Positions 19,165 to 29,500 of a DNA stretch of 64,000 nt are shown one piece after another. Numbering within the stretch: the stretch's first letter is position 1; each line of letters opens with the position of its first letter. The stretch lies in the NCBI RefSeq assembly GCF_013425765.1, contig NZ_JACCJZ010000017.1, forward strand, positions 248,001-312,000, in the 5' to 3' direction. The DNA is from Luteimonas deserti. GTDB lineage: Bacteria > Pseudomonadota > Gammaproteobacteria > Xanthomonadales > Xanthomonadaceae. The position numbers and the translations under genes are program-made. The notes beneath the pieces are model-generated. The model had not been told where the DNA came from. It saw only the letters and a program-made list of their open reading frames with translations, and did not search any database.

Positions 19165-20727
19165 TCAGAGCTGCGATTCGATCGGCAGCCAGCGCACCAC
19201 CTGCGCCGTCGCGCGCTGGCGTCGGGTGCTGTCCGGCTCCCGGCTCAACGCGATCGGCGGCGACGCCGCGCGGTCGAGCCAGCGCAGGCTGCCCTCCGCG
19301 TCCAGGTAGACCCAGTAGCTCATGTCCGGGCCCACCAGATGCAGATACTCGGCCAGCAGTTCCGCGCCCAGCGCGGGATCGTCGAACAACACGCCCATCT
19401 CGGTGTTGAGGTTGGCCGAGCGCGGATCGAGATTGAACGAGCCGACGAAGCCGCGACTGCCGTCGATCAGCACCGCCTTGGTGTGCAGGCTGGCGCCGCT
19501 GCTGCCGAACACGCTGCTCGCGGCCTGGGCCTCCGCCTGGCTGCGGGTTTCGAACAGGCGCACGCCGCCTTCCAGCAGCGCCTTGCGATAGCGCGCGTAT
19601 CCGCCGTGCACGGCCACCACGTCGTTGGCGGCCAGCGAATTGGTCACCACCGAGACGTGCACGCCGCGGCCGGCCAGCGCCACCAGATCCTCGGCGCTCT
19701 GCTGGCCGGGAACGAAGTAGGGCGAGATCAGCAGGGCCGCGGTCCTCGCCGAGGTGATCTCGTCGAGCAGATGGTCCACCAGCCAGTTCTCCCGGCCTTC
19801 GCCCCGGACCTTGATCGGCGGATCGGACAGCACGCGCACGCCCTCGGTCCAGACCGGCGTGAGCTCGCGCGAGAAGTACCGGCGCACGCTCGGCGAGACG
19901 TCCATCGCATCGAGGAAGCGCCGCGCCTCGTCGCTGCTCGACTCGTCGTGGATCCGCGCGAGCACCTCGCGGATCGTGGCCGGCGGCTTGCGGTTGAGTG
20001 CGGCGATCGGAATCGCGGCTTCGCTGTTCCAGAAGTCGTCGAAGATCGCGCTGGTGTCGGCCACGGCCGGCCCGAACAGCACGATGTCGAGATCGTGGAA
20101 GTTGAACTCCTCGGCGGCGCTGAAGTACTCCACGCCGATGTTGCGCCCGCCGACCACCGCCACCCGGCCGTCGGCGATCCAGGCCTTGTTGTGCATGCGA
20201 TGGTTCACGCCCCAAGCGCGCTGCACCATCTCGAGCAGGCGCAGCAGGCCGGCACGGTTGCGGAACGGGTTGTAGACGCGCAGCTCGATGTTCTCGTGCG
20301 AGTCCATCGCCAGCAGGGTCTCGTCCATGTCGCCGATGCCGATGTCGTCGAGCAGGATGCGTACGCGCACGCCGCGCTCGGCCGCCTTCCAGGCCTCGTT
20401 GGCGAGCATCCGGCCGGTCAGGTCGTCGTGCCAGATGTAGTACTGCAGGTCGAGGCTGCGCCCGGCCTGGCGCGCGGAGATCGCCCGCGCGGCGTAGGCG
20501 TCGATGCCGTCGGGCAGCAGGATGGCGCCGGTGCGGCCGGGCCGCTCGGCCAGCAGCGGCACGAGTTCGCGGTCCAGCGCGGTGGCGTCGTCGGCCAGCG
20601 GCAGGGCGGTGCTCGGCCGGCCGCTGGCCGGCGGCAGCAGATGGTCGGCGACGAAGATGCTGCTGACCGCCATCACCACGAGGGTGAACAGCCCCCAGCC
20701 GACGATTTTCTTGACGCGCTTCTTCAT
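19165..20727 (-). CDS. Phospholipase D / cardiolipin synthase-like protein
   Basis: This 520-aa protein has one N-terminal membrane anchor (about residues 8-28) and two HKD catalytic motifs, HNKAWIAD (His179) and HTKAVLID in the C-terminal half, each followed by the expected GG/GS. It belongs to the phospholipase D superfamily and is closest in plan to periplasmic cardiolipin synthase C-like proteins (ClsC/YmdC type). The start at 20727 (MKKRVKK) gives a typical basic N-region although the SD is weak. It is divergent from the papain-like gene. Confidence 0.85.
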   Translation of the reverse strand: MKKRVKKIVGWGLFTLVVMAVSSIFVADHLLPPASGRPSTALPLADDATALDRELVPLLAERPGRTGAILLPDGIDAYAARAISARQAGRSLDLQYYIWHDDLTGRMLANEAWKAAERGVRVRILLDDIGIGDMDETLLAMDSHENIELRVYNPFRNRAGLLRLLEMVQRAWGVNHRMHNKAWIADGRVAVVGGRNIGVEYFSAAEEFNFHDLDIVLFGPAVADTSAIFDDFWNSEAAIPIAALNRKPPATIREVLARIHDESSSDEARRFLDAMDVSPSVRRYFSRELTPVWTEGVRVLSDPPIKVRGEGRENWLVDHLLDEITSARTAALLISPYFVPGQQSAEDLVALAGRGVHVSVVTNSLAANDVVAVHGGYARYRKALLEGGVRLFETRSQAEAQAASSVFGSSGASLHTKAVLIDGSRGFVGSFNLDPRSANLNTEMGVLFDDPALGAELLAEYLHLVGPDMSYWVYLDAEGSLRWLDRAASPPIALSREPDSTRRQRATAQVVRWLPIESQL

Positions 20728-20991
20728 TGCGACCCGTGCCCCCCGAATGCGCGCAAGCATCGCAGATTCGGCCGGACGGCAGCGCATCGGGCCTGCGCGC
20801 CCCCTGACGGTCATGCCGTGTCCGGCCATCGCGCCGCGGCCCGCGCATCGTCGACCGGCCGCGGCGGAGCGACGGGCCTCGAGGACGCACGCGGTGAGAT
20901 CGGACGCAGGCACACTTCCTCCAGGGGGATCCACCGCGTGCGGCCGCTGCGCCGCGCGCGCCGCGTTGCACCTGGACACGCAGGAGGATGC

Positions 20992-23067
20992 ATGGCCACC
21001 CAGACCCCGACCCGGCGCCGCGCGCCGCGCACGCCGCCGGCGCGGCGATTCGATGCCCGTCCCGATACCGCCGATTTCCGTGACCGCATGTTCGAGCCCA
21101 CCCTGGTCGACGTGCCCAGCGAAATGCCGCTGGCCGGCTTCACGGCGCTGCGCGTGCCCGTGCTGGACCAGGGCGGGGAGGGCGCCTGCACCGCGTACGG
21201 CCTGGCCACCGTGGCCCATGCCCTGCTGCGCCGCCGCCGTCCCGAGCCGGTGACCCTGCGCGTGAGCACCCGCATGCTCTACGACATGGCCCGCCGCTAC
21301 GACGAGTGGGAAGGCGAGGACTACGAGGGCTCGAGCTGCCGCGGCGCGATGAAGGGCTGGCACCGGCACGGGGTCTGTGCCGAGGACGCCTGGCCCGACA
21401 CCGCCGGACCGCTCGACGAGGTCTACACCGAGGACCGCGCCCGTGCCGCCCAGGCGCATCCGCTCGGCGCCTATTACCGCGTCAACCACAAGGACCTCGT
21501 CGCCATGCATGCCGCGTTCGCCGAGGTGGGCGTGCTCTACGCCTCGTCCGCGGTGCATGCCGGCTGGCTGTCGCCGCCCGCGTCGGGCGTGATCGAGTGG
21601 GCGCAGCAGCGCATCGACGGCTATCACGCCTTCGCCATCGTCGGCTACGACCAGGGCGGCTTCTGGATCCAGAACTCTTGGGGCACGCGCTGGGGCAGGC
21701 GCGGGTTCGGCTGGGTGAGCTACGACGAGTGGCTGCAACGCGGCACCGATGTCTGGGTGGCGCGGCTGGCGGTGCCGGTGCGCCTGCAGCGCGCCCAGGC
21801 CACCGCGGCCAGCAATTCGATCCTCGCCCGCCAGTCCAACGGCTATGCCCAGGCCGATCTGCGTCCGCACGTGGTCAGCCTCGGCAACGACGGCCGGCTG
21901 CGCACCGGCGGGCGCTTCGGGACCACCCAGGAGGCGGTCCGCAACCTGGTGCGCGAGGATCTGCCACGCATCACCCGCGACTGGCCGAAGAAGCGCGTCG
22001 TGCTCTACGCCCACGGCGGCCTCGTGCCCGAGCAGGCCGCCATCCAGCGCGTCGCCGATCTGCGCGAGCTGATGCTGCCGCAGCAGGTGTATCCGCTGTG
22101 CTTCGTATGGAAGAGCGACCTGTGGAGCACGCTCGGCAACATCCTGCGCGACGCCGTACGCCCGCGCAGCGAGGGCCTGATGGACCGCGCCAAGGGCCTG
22201 CTACTCGACCGCATCGACGACACCATCGAACCGCTCGCCCGCACCCTCGGCGGCAAGGCCCTGTGGGACGAGATGAAGGAGAACGCGCGGCTGGCGACCA
22301 CCGCCGTCGTGCGCGACGGCGACACCCTCACCGAGGCCGGCGGCGCGGCCCAGGTGGCGCGCCTGCTGGGCGAGTGGATGCAGGCCGATCCGGATGTCGA
22401 GCTGCATCTGGTCGGGCACAGCGCCGGGTCGATCCTGCTCGCGCCGCTGGCCCAGCTGCTCACCACCAGGGGACTGGTGACGAGCGGTCCGGCGGCGGGT
22501 ATGCAGGGGCTCGGGCTGCCGGTGGCCAGCGTCTCGCTGTGGGCGCCGGCGATGACCATGGGCCTGTTCGAAGAGAGTTTCGCGCCCGCGCTGGCCGACG
22601 GCCGCATCGGCCACGGCGCGCTGTTCACCCTGTCCGACCAGGCCGAGCAGGACGACCATTGCGCACGGGTCTACAACAAGTCGCTTCTGTACCTGGTGGC
22701 CCACGCCTTCGAGGCGCGGGCGCGCAGCTGGGTGCGCCGCGAGCACCGCCACGGCACGCCGTTGCTCGGCATGGCTCGGTTCATCGAGCTCCACGACGGC
22801 ATCCGTGACCTGCTGGCCACGCGGCGGCTGGACTGGATCCAGGCGCCGGTGCCGTCCGGCCCCGTGCCCATCGCCGACCGCAGCGCGGCCACCACCCACG
22901 GCGGCTTCGACGACGACCCCGCCACGCTGCAGGCCACGGTGGCACGCATCGTCGGGCAGCGCGATGCGGTGCAGGGCGGCGTGCGCATCCATCGCAGCGA
23001 GGCCGGGCTTGAAGCCTGTCGCCAGCAGCTGTGCGAGGCACTCGACGGGCAGGCGACGCGCGGCTGA
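20992..23067 (+). CDS. Papain-like cysteine protease fused to an alpha/beta hydrolase domain
   Basis: This 691-aa protein has two enzyme domains. Residues 35-265 are a C1A papain fold with oxyanion Gln60, nucleophile Cys66 (GGEGACTAYG), His212 (GYHAFAIVGYD) and Asn228 (QNSWGTRWG). Residues 330-600 are an alpha/beta hydrolase with YAHGGL and the nucleophile elbow GHSAGS (Ser477). There is no signal peptide, only a basic N-terminus, so cytoplasmic or non-classical export is likely. AGGAGG precedes the ATG at 20992. Function is unknown; the pairing suggests a toxin or a defence protease, without proof. Confidence 0.88.
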   Translation: MATQTPTRRRAPRTPPARRFDARPDTADFRDRMFEPTLVDVPSEMPLAGFTALRVPVLDQGGEGACTAYGLATVAHALLRRRRPEPVTLRVSTRMLYDMARRYDEWEGEDYEGSSCRGAMKGWHRHGVCAEDAWPDTAGPLDEVYTEDRARAAQAHPLGAYYRVNHKDLVAMHAAFAEVGVLYASSAVHAGWLSPPASGVIEWAQQRIDGYHAFAIVGYDQGGFWIQNSWGTRWGRRGFGWVSYDEWLQRGTDVWVARLAVPVRLQRAQATAASNSILARQSNGYAQADLRPHVVSLGNDGRLRTGGRFGTTQEAVRNLVREDLPRITRDWPKKRVVLYAHGGLVPEQAAIQRVADLRELMLPQQVYPLCFVWKSDLWSTLGNILRDAVRPRSEGLMDRAKGLLLDRIDDTIEPLARTLGGKALWDEMKENARLATTAVVRDGDTLTEAGGAAQVARLLGEWMQADPDVELHLVGHSAGSILLAPLAQLLTTRGLVTSGPAAGMQGLGLPVASVSLWAPAMTMGLFEESFAPALADGRIGHGALFTLSDQAEQDDHCARVYNKSLLYLVAHAFEARARSWVRREHRHGTPLLGMARFIELHDGIRDLLATRRLDWIQAPVPSGPVPIADRSAATTHGGFDDDPATLQATVARIVGQRDAVQGGVRIHRSEAGLEACRQQLCEALDGQATRG

Positions 23068-23297
23068 GGTCGGGGCCGCGCAGGCCGCTTCCATACCCTG
23101 GGCTCCCTTTTATCGCGGCCCAGCGAGACACCGCGACGCCTGACAGTGCCCGGGACGGCGACGGACGCGGTGTCAACAGGGCGCCCGGATCCGTGCGATG
23201 AGGGCAGGCGTGCCCGCCGCTCCGCAAAACGCTCGAGGCGTACCGCTTCTGACTGACGACGAACGCGTATCCCGCTCATGGGGGGCTTGAATAATAC

Positions 23298-23309
23298 GAA
23301 CGGTCGTTC
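23298..23309. promoter_or_regulatory. Candidate TetR operator
   Basis: The dyad GAACGGTCGTTC lies 13 bp before the tetR-type start and is flanked by AT-rich bases on both sides (AATAC and TATTTT). Its position over the likely promoter fits autorepression of the regulator and its downstream hydrolase. Confidence 0.55.
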
Positions 23310-23322
23310 TATTTTGACCGCC

Positions 23323-23961
23323 ATGAGTCCCAACCCCGCCACCAGCAAGGGCAGCGCGACGCGCGAGATGATCGTCGAGCGTGCCTTCGACATCGCGGCG
23401 CGCCATGGACTGGAGGGTCTGTCGATCGGGGAGCTGGCAGCCGCGGCCGGCATGTCCAAGAGCGGGGTGTTCGCCCATTTCGGCTCGCGCGAGGAGCTGC
23501 AGCTGAGCGTGCTCGACTGGACCGCCGAGCGGTTCACGCGCGCGGTGGTGACCCCGGCGCTGGCCCGCCCGCGCGGCCTGCCACGGCTGCGCGCGATCGC
23601 CGAGGGCTGGTTCCAGTGGGTGGTGGACAATCCCGACGGGTGCGTGATGCTCGGCGCGGCCAACGAGTACGACGCCCGCCCCGGCCTGCTGCGCGATCGC
23701 GTCGTCGGCTGGCTCCAGCACTGGCGGCTGCAGCTCACCCGCGCCATCGCCATGTGCGTGGAGAGCGGCGAGCTCGCGCCCTCCACCGATCCGGCGCTGC
23801 TCGCCTTCGAGCTGTTCGCCGTCACCGAAGGCCTGCACACCGCGCGCCTGTACGACCCGGCGCAGGCCAAACCGCTGGCCTTGCGCACGCTCGATCGCCT
23901 GCTCGCGTCCTATGCCGCGGCGCCCGCGGGCGCCTCCGCGACTCCCACCGCAACCGCCTGA
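23323..23961 (+). CDS. TetR family transcriptional regulator
   Basis: This 212-aa regulator has an N-terminal TetR helix-turn-helix (about residues 14-60; LSIGELAAAAGMSKSGVFAHF) and a helical ligand domain of the YjdC/TetR_C type with the typical WFQWVVDNPDGCVM stretch. I chose the ATG at 23323 over the one at 23278, because the latter would put the operator dyad inside the gene. It lies 19 bp before an alpha/beta hydrolase gene and probably controls it. Confidence 0.88.
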   Translation: MSPNPATSKGSATREMIVERAFDIAARHGLEGLSIGELAAAAGMSKSGVFAHFGSREELQLSVLDWTAERFTRAVVTPALARPRGLPRLRAIAEGWFQWVVDNPDGCVMLGAANEYDARPGLLRDRVVGWLQHWRLQLTRAIAMCVESGELAPSTDPALLAFELFAVTEGLHTARLYDPAQAKPLALRTLDRLLASYAAAPAGASATPTATA

Positions 23962-23980
23962 TCCCGATTCCGGAGCCCCC

Positions 23981-24910
23981 ATGGCCGCCATCCGCACGCC
24001 ACTGAAAAGCACGACCGTTCGAAAACAGCTCGGCCTCGCCCTGTTGCGCGCGCGTTTCCGGCTGGGCAGCTGGCTGGCGCCGGCGAGCACCCTGCGCAGC
24101 GCCTTCGACTTGTTCGGCACGCCGATGGCCAGGCCACGTGCCAAGGCCCACGCGCTGGACGCGGCCGGCGCCCGCAGCTTCGAGCTTCCGTTCGGCGACG
24201 AGCGCCTGACCGTCTACAGCTGGGGCGACACCGACACCCAGCCCCGCGTGCTGCTGGCACACGGCTGGTCCAGCTTCGGCCTGTGGCTGCTGCCCTGGGT
24301 GGCGCCACTGCGTCGGGCGGGTTTCGCGGTCATCGCGTTCGACCAGCCCGCGCACGGACGCAGCACCGGGCGCCGCGCGCATCTGCCGATGTTCGCGGAC
24401 GGCGTGGCCTGCGTGGCCGGGCAGTTCGGCGCATTGGCCGGCGTGGTGGGGCATTCGCTCGGCGGCGCGGCCACGGCGGTGGCATTGAGCCGCGGCCTGC
24501 CGGCCGACCGCGCCGTCCTGCTCGCACCCGCGGCCGATCCTGTCGCGGCGGCCTGGCGGTTCGGCGGCGTCATCGGCCTGGCCCAGCATCTGTGCCGGCG
24601 CATCTTCGATGAATTCCAGGCGCGCAACGCCGTCTCGGTGGAGGCTTTCCAGGCGCAGGTCACCGCCCCGCGCATCGCGCGCCCGGCCCTGGTGGTGCAC
24701 GACCTCGAGGACCGCGAGGTGCCCTGGGCCGAGGGCGAGCGGTATGCCCGCTACTGGCCGCGGGCGACCCTGCTCAGTACCACCGGCCTCGGCCATCACC
24801 GCATCGCCAACGATCCCGGCGTGATCGCCGATGCGATCGCCTTCCTGCAGGGCCGCCCGGTCGGGCAACGCGTCGTGTCCACGCCGGACCTGCCCTTCGG
24901 CGTCTGCTGA
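23981..24910 (+). CDS. Alpha/beta hydrolase
   Basis: This 309-aa hydrolase has the oxyanion HGWSS motif, the nucleophile elbow GHSLGG, a late Asp in HDLEDREVPW and His in GLGHHRI. No signal peptide is seen. It is co-directional with, and probably repressed by, the TetR regulator just upstream; such pairs often respond to small lipophilic esters. The substrate is unknown. Confidence 0.87.
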   Translation: MAAIRTPLKSTTVRKQLGLALLRARFRLGSWLAPASTLRSAFDLFGTPMARPRAKAHALDAAGARSFELPFGDERLTVYSWGDTDTQPRVLLAHGWSSFGLWLLPWVAPLRRAGFAVIAFDQPAHGRSTGRRAHLPMFADGVACVAGQFGALAGVVGHSLGGAATAVALSRGLPADRAVLLAPAADPVAAAWRFGGVIGLAQHLCRRIFDEFQARNAVSVEAFQAQVTAPRIARPALVVHDLEDREVPWAEGERYARYWPRATLLSTTGLGHHRIANDPGVIADAIAFLQGRPVGQRVVSTPDLPFGVC

Positions 24911-25035
24911 CGCGGGCGGGCAGGGCCTGGGCCAGCGATGCCGCATCATCTCGATGCGTGCGCCTCGACAGGTCAGCTGACGCGGCTTCGACGGCGCCTC
25001 CGCTCCAATCGGACGCTCCGCCGGGCCCGACCTGC

Positions 25036-25596
25036 ATGCCACACCCGGGCCCGCCCCGCGACGTCACCACCCTCTGGACCATCGGCCACTCCACGCGCAG
25101 CTGGGACGACTTCCTCGCACTGCTCGCTGCCGAGCGCATCGAGGCCGTCGCCGACGTGCGCCGGTTCCCGGGCTCGCGGCGGTATCCGTGGTTCGCCGGC
25201 GAGGCCCTGGCCGAACACCTGCCCGCAGCCGGCGTGGACTATCTGTGGTTGCCGCAGCTCGGCGGCCGTCGCCGCGCACAGGCGGGCTCGCCCAACGGGG
25301 CCTGGCGCAATGCCGCCTTCCAGGGCTACGCCGACCACATGGCCAGCGCCGAATTCGCCCAGGGCCTCGACGCCGCACTCGGCCTCGCCGCCGGCAGGCG
25401 CACCGCACTGATGTGCGCCGAAGCGGTGTGGTGGCGCTGCCACCGCCGCCTGATTTCCGACCTGCTCACCGCCCGCGGTCTCACCGTCTGCCACATCCTC
25501 GATGCGAAGCACGTCCAGGCCCACGTGTTGCACCCCGACGCCCGCATCGAGGGCGATCGCCTGGTCTACCCGCCGGCGCAGAGCGCCCTGTTCTGA
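25036..25596 (+). CDS. DUF488 family protein
   Basis: This 186-aa protein has the DUF488 signatures: TIGHSTRSW at the N-terminus, DVRRFPGSRRYPWF, and a C-terminal LMCAEAVWWRCHR with the conserved Cys and His. The family function is not established; the Cys/His motif suggests nucleic-acid or metal chemistry. The start at 25036 gives the normal family length. It is a single-gene unit. Confidence 0.9.
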   Translation: MPHPGPPRDVTTLWTIGHSTRSWDDFLALLAAERIEAVADVRRFPGSRRYPWFAGEALAEHLPAAGVDYLWLPQLGGRRRAQAGSPNGAWRNAAFQGYADHMASAEFAQGLDAALGLAAGRRTALMCAEAVWWRCHRRLISDLLTARGLTVCHILDAKHVQAHVLHPDARIEGDRLVYPPAQSALF

Positions 25597-25909
25597 CGGA
25601 GCCTCGTCCGGGCGATCGCGCTTGCCACCTCCGCATGCGGCAAGCGGGGTGGCGCACCGAGCCGCGGGCGCCCGAAGCGATACCCGCACGAGCGGCCGGG
25701 CCATCGATCCACGACGGACACCGGTCGCGCGTCCTCTCGCTCGCGTGGTGAGGCCACCTGGATCGGGCGGGCCGCCCGTCCGGGCCGGTTGGTCCACGCT
25801 GGTACGGCGGGCAGGTCGTTTGCGATCGTGATGCGCGGCGGCGCCTCGGCGGTGCTGGCGCTTGGCCCGTCCATCGCGGGTGCCGCGGGGAGCGAACGGG
25901 CCGCCTCGA
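25597..25909. other. Intergenic region without a visible gene
   Basis: It lies between convergent genes. The only feature I see is a 7-bp stem (25620-25626 with 25639-25645, GCTTGCC/GGCAAGC), which could help end the DUF488 transcript. Confidence 0.3.
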
Positions 25910-26104
25910 TCAGCGCGCTTCCAGGGACGCCTGCAATGCCGTGGCCAGCGCCGCATCGCCGCTCACCAGCTCGCGCCAGCGCAACTCCAGCCCCTTGCGC
26001 TTGCCCTTGGGTACGAGCTTGAGGCCGTCCGGATCGATGGTGAGCACATACGGCGCATCGTCGATCTGCACTTCGCGTTTGAGCGCCTTGTCGAGCGGGG
26101 TCAT
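25910..26104 (-). CDS. Small hypothetical protein (64 aa)
   Basis: This short protein reads [15 protein letters not shown] at the N-terminus, has a basic middle ([14 protein letters not shown]) and an Ala-rich end. Its regular Leu spacing and codon use look genuine, and the basic loop could bind nucleic acid. No family is recognised and the SD is weak. It points away from icmF. Confidence 0.6.
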   Translation of the reverse strand: MTPLDKALKREVQIDDAPYVLTIDPDGLKLVPKGKRKGLELRWRELVSGDAALATALQASLEAR

Positions 26105-26523
26105 GGCACGGCGTGTGGTGGAGAGGGAACCGGATGCTGCGCCGGACCGCGTGCAGGGATCGGCATGGCGGGTGGGCGGCCAGGCACTCGGTCGTTTCCG
26201 GCGACGCACAGGCCCGCACGTTGACGCCGCGCCGTGGCTCCGTATGCCGCAGGGCAGGGCTCGCGACCCGGTCGCTCTCACCCGGCGGGTCCTGCCGGGC
26301 CGATCCATGTGAGTGCCCGCGCGTGCTGGCGTCGCGCAGGGCCCATGTCCCCATCGGTGCACTCGACAAGGACCAACGCCCGACGGCCTGGCGATCGATC
26401 GACGGCCGCACCGCACCAGCACTGCGACCGCGTCGATGCCGCACCGCAACATACTTTCAGCCGAAACCGCCCGGGCCCGACCGCTACAATCGGCGCATCT
26501 TTTTTCCCCCGCAGGAGCGCGCC
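26105..26523. promoter_or_regulatory. Divergent upstream region of icmF
   Basis: No further gene is seen. TACAAT at 26485-26490 is a good -10 about 34 bp before the icmF ATG; no convincing -35 stands 16-18 bp upstream of it. A T-rich tract (CTTTTTTCCCCC) and AGGAG follow just before the start. Confidence 0.45.
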
Positions 26524-29500
26524 ATGAGCACGCCGGCCAGCCACATCGATTCCCCCGCCACTGCCGCCCGGCCCGAAGCCTCGCCGCTGCGCTTCGTCAC
26601 CGCTGCCAGCCTGTTCGACGGGCACGACGCCGCCATCAACATCATGCGCAGGCTCATCCAGTCGCAGGGCGCCGAGGTCATCCACCTCGGCCACAACCGC
26701 AGCGTCGAGGACGTGGTGCGCGCGGCGCTGCAGGAAGACGCCGACGGCATCGCGCTGTCGAGCTATCAGGGCGGCCATGTCGAGTACTTCAAGTACATGG
26801 TCGACATGCTCAAAGAGCGCGGCGCCGGCCACATCCGCGTGTTCGGCGGCGGCGGCGGCACGATCACGCCCGAGGAAATCCGCGAGCTGCAGGCCTACGG
26901 CGTGGAGCGCATCTACCACCCGAACGACGGCATGAAGATGGGCCTGGTCGAGATGATCGAGGACGTCGTCGCCCGCGCCGCGGCCGGGCGCGATGCCGCC
27001 GTCCGCGACGAGACCGCCAACGCGCCCGACATCGACGACGAGATCGGCCTGGGCCGGGTGCTCTCCGCGCTCGAAGACGGCAGCATCGGCGAAAGCGAAC
27101 TCGCCAAGCTGCGCGAGACCTGGCAGCTGGCCGGCGGCAAGACGCCCGTCATCGGCATCACCGGCACCGGCGGCGCGGGCAAGTCCTCGGTCACCGACGA
27201 ACTGCTCAACCGCTTTCTCGCCAGCTTCCCGCAGATGCGCATCGCGGTGATCTCGGTGGATCCCACGCGTCGCCGCAGCGGTGGCGCACTGCTGGGCGAC
27301 CGCATCCGCATGAACTCGCTGCGCAGCCACCGCGTCTATATGCGCTCGATGGCCACGCGCCGCCAGAACGTCGCCACCAATGCGGTGCTCAAGGACTGCA
27401 TCGGCTTCCTCAAGAGCCTCGCCTACGACCTGGTGATCGTCGAGACCGCAGGTATCGGCCAGTCGGATTCGGAGATCGTCGATCTGGTTGATTTTCCGAT
27501 GTATGTGATGACCAGCGACTACGGCGCGGCCAGCCAGCTCGAGAAGATCGACATGATCGATTACGCCGAGCTCATCGTGCTCAACAAGTACGACAAGCGC
27601 GGCGCCGAGGACGCGCTGCGCGACATCCGCAAGCAGTGGAAGCGCAACCGCGTCGCGTTCCAGACCGCGGACGAAGACGTGCCGGTCTACCCGACAATCG
27701 CCAGCCAGTTCAACGACCCCGGCGTGAGCTGGATGTTCGCCAACCTGTGCCGCCTGCTGCGGGAGAAAACCGGCGCCGGCAGTGCGGGGAAGTGCAGCTT
27801 CGAGCCCGACCTCGACACCTCCCTCAAGGAACCGCGCGCCACCGTGCTGATCCCCGGCGCGCGCGTGCGTTATCTGGCCGAGATCGCCGAGCAGGGCCGC
27901 CGCATCAACAGCGACATCGAGCGCCAGGCCGAAGCCGCCGACCGCGCCCAGGCCATGTGGCAGGCGCTGCAGGAACTGGGCGACGACAGGCTGCCCAAGG
28001 CGCTGGACCTCTATCACTCCGACGACGTCGCGCCCGAGCGTGCGTCCGGTCCTGCGCCCGTGAACGGGGCAGGCGACGTCGCGCCTGCCAGCGTGGTCGA
28101 CAGTCCGTCCCCAGCCGTGCCGGCCGAACCCGTACAGGCCGGCGTCTCAGCACCTTCGAATGTCGACCGCTCCCTCCTCACCCTGCGCCAGCGCTACAAC
28201 GACGCCATCCAGGCCCTCAGCAGCGAATCGCTCAAGCTCCTGCGCGAATGGCCGCAGCGCCTGAAATCCATCACCGACGAATTCACCGAGTACCAGGTGC
28301 GCGACAAGTCGATCAAGGTCGACAACTACCGCGACTCGCTGAGCCACCAGAAGATCCCCAAGATCGCCGCGCCCACCTACAAAAGCTGGGGCGAGCTGCT
28401 GACCTTCCTCGGCAAGGAAAACCTGCCGGGCAGCTATCCCTACACCGGCGGCGTGTACCCGTACCGCCGCACCGGCGAAGACCCGATCCGCATGTTCGCG
28501 GGCGAGGGCACGCCCGAGCGCACCAACCGCCGCTTCCATTACCTGTCCGTCGGCCAGCCGGCCGCGCGCCTGTCCACCGCCTTCGACAGCGTCACCCTGT
28601 ACGGCGAAGACCCGGCGCCGCGCCCGGACATCTACGGCAAGATCGGCAACTCGGGCGTCAACATCCCCACGCTCGACGACATGAAGAAGCTCTATTCCGG
28701 CTTCGACCTGTGTGCGCCCACCACGTCCGTCTCCATGACGATTAACGGCCCCGCGCCGATGATCCTGGCGATGTTCATGAACTGCGCCATCGACCAGCAG
28801 GTGGAGAAGTACCTCAAGGCAGACGCCGCGCGCTGGAACGAGGCCGAAGCCAAGCTCGCCAAACTCTTCGAAGGGCGCGAGCGCCCGCGCTACCACGGCG
28901 AACTGCCGCCGACCAACGACGGACTGGGCCTCGGCCTGCTGGGCGTCTCCGGCGACCAGATGGTGGACGCCGACACCTACGCCGAGATCAAGGCACGCAC
29001 CCTCGCCACCGTGCGCGGCACCGTGCAGGCCGACATCCTCAAAGAAGACCAGGCCCAGAACACCTGCATCTTCAGCACCGAGTTCGCGCTGCGGATGATG
29101 GGCGACATCCAGCAGTACTTCGTGGACCGCAAGGTCCGCAATTTCTACTCGGTCAGCATCTCCGGCTATCACATCGCCGAAGCCGGCGCGAACCCGATCA
29201 GCCAGCTCGCCTTCACCCTGAGCAACGGTTTCACCATCGTCGAGTACTACCTCGCGCGCGGCATGCGCGTGGACGATTTCGCGCCCAATCTGTCGTTCTT
29301 CTTCTCCAACGGCATGGACCCGGAGTACACCGTCATCGGCCGCGTCGCCCGCCGCATCTGGGCCCGCGCCATGCGCGAGCGCTACGGCGCCAACGAACGC
29401 AGCCAGATGATGAAGTACCACATCCAGACCAGCGGCCGGTCCCTGCACGCGCAGGAGATCCAGTTCAACGACATCCGCACCACCTTGCAGGCGCTCTACG

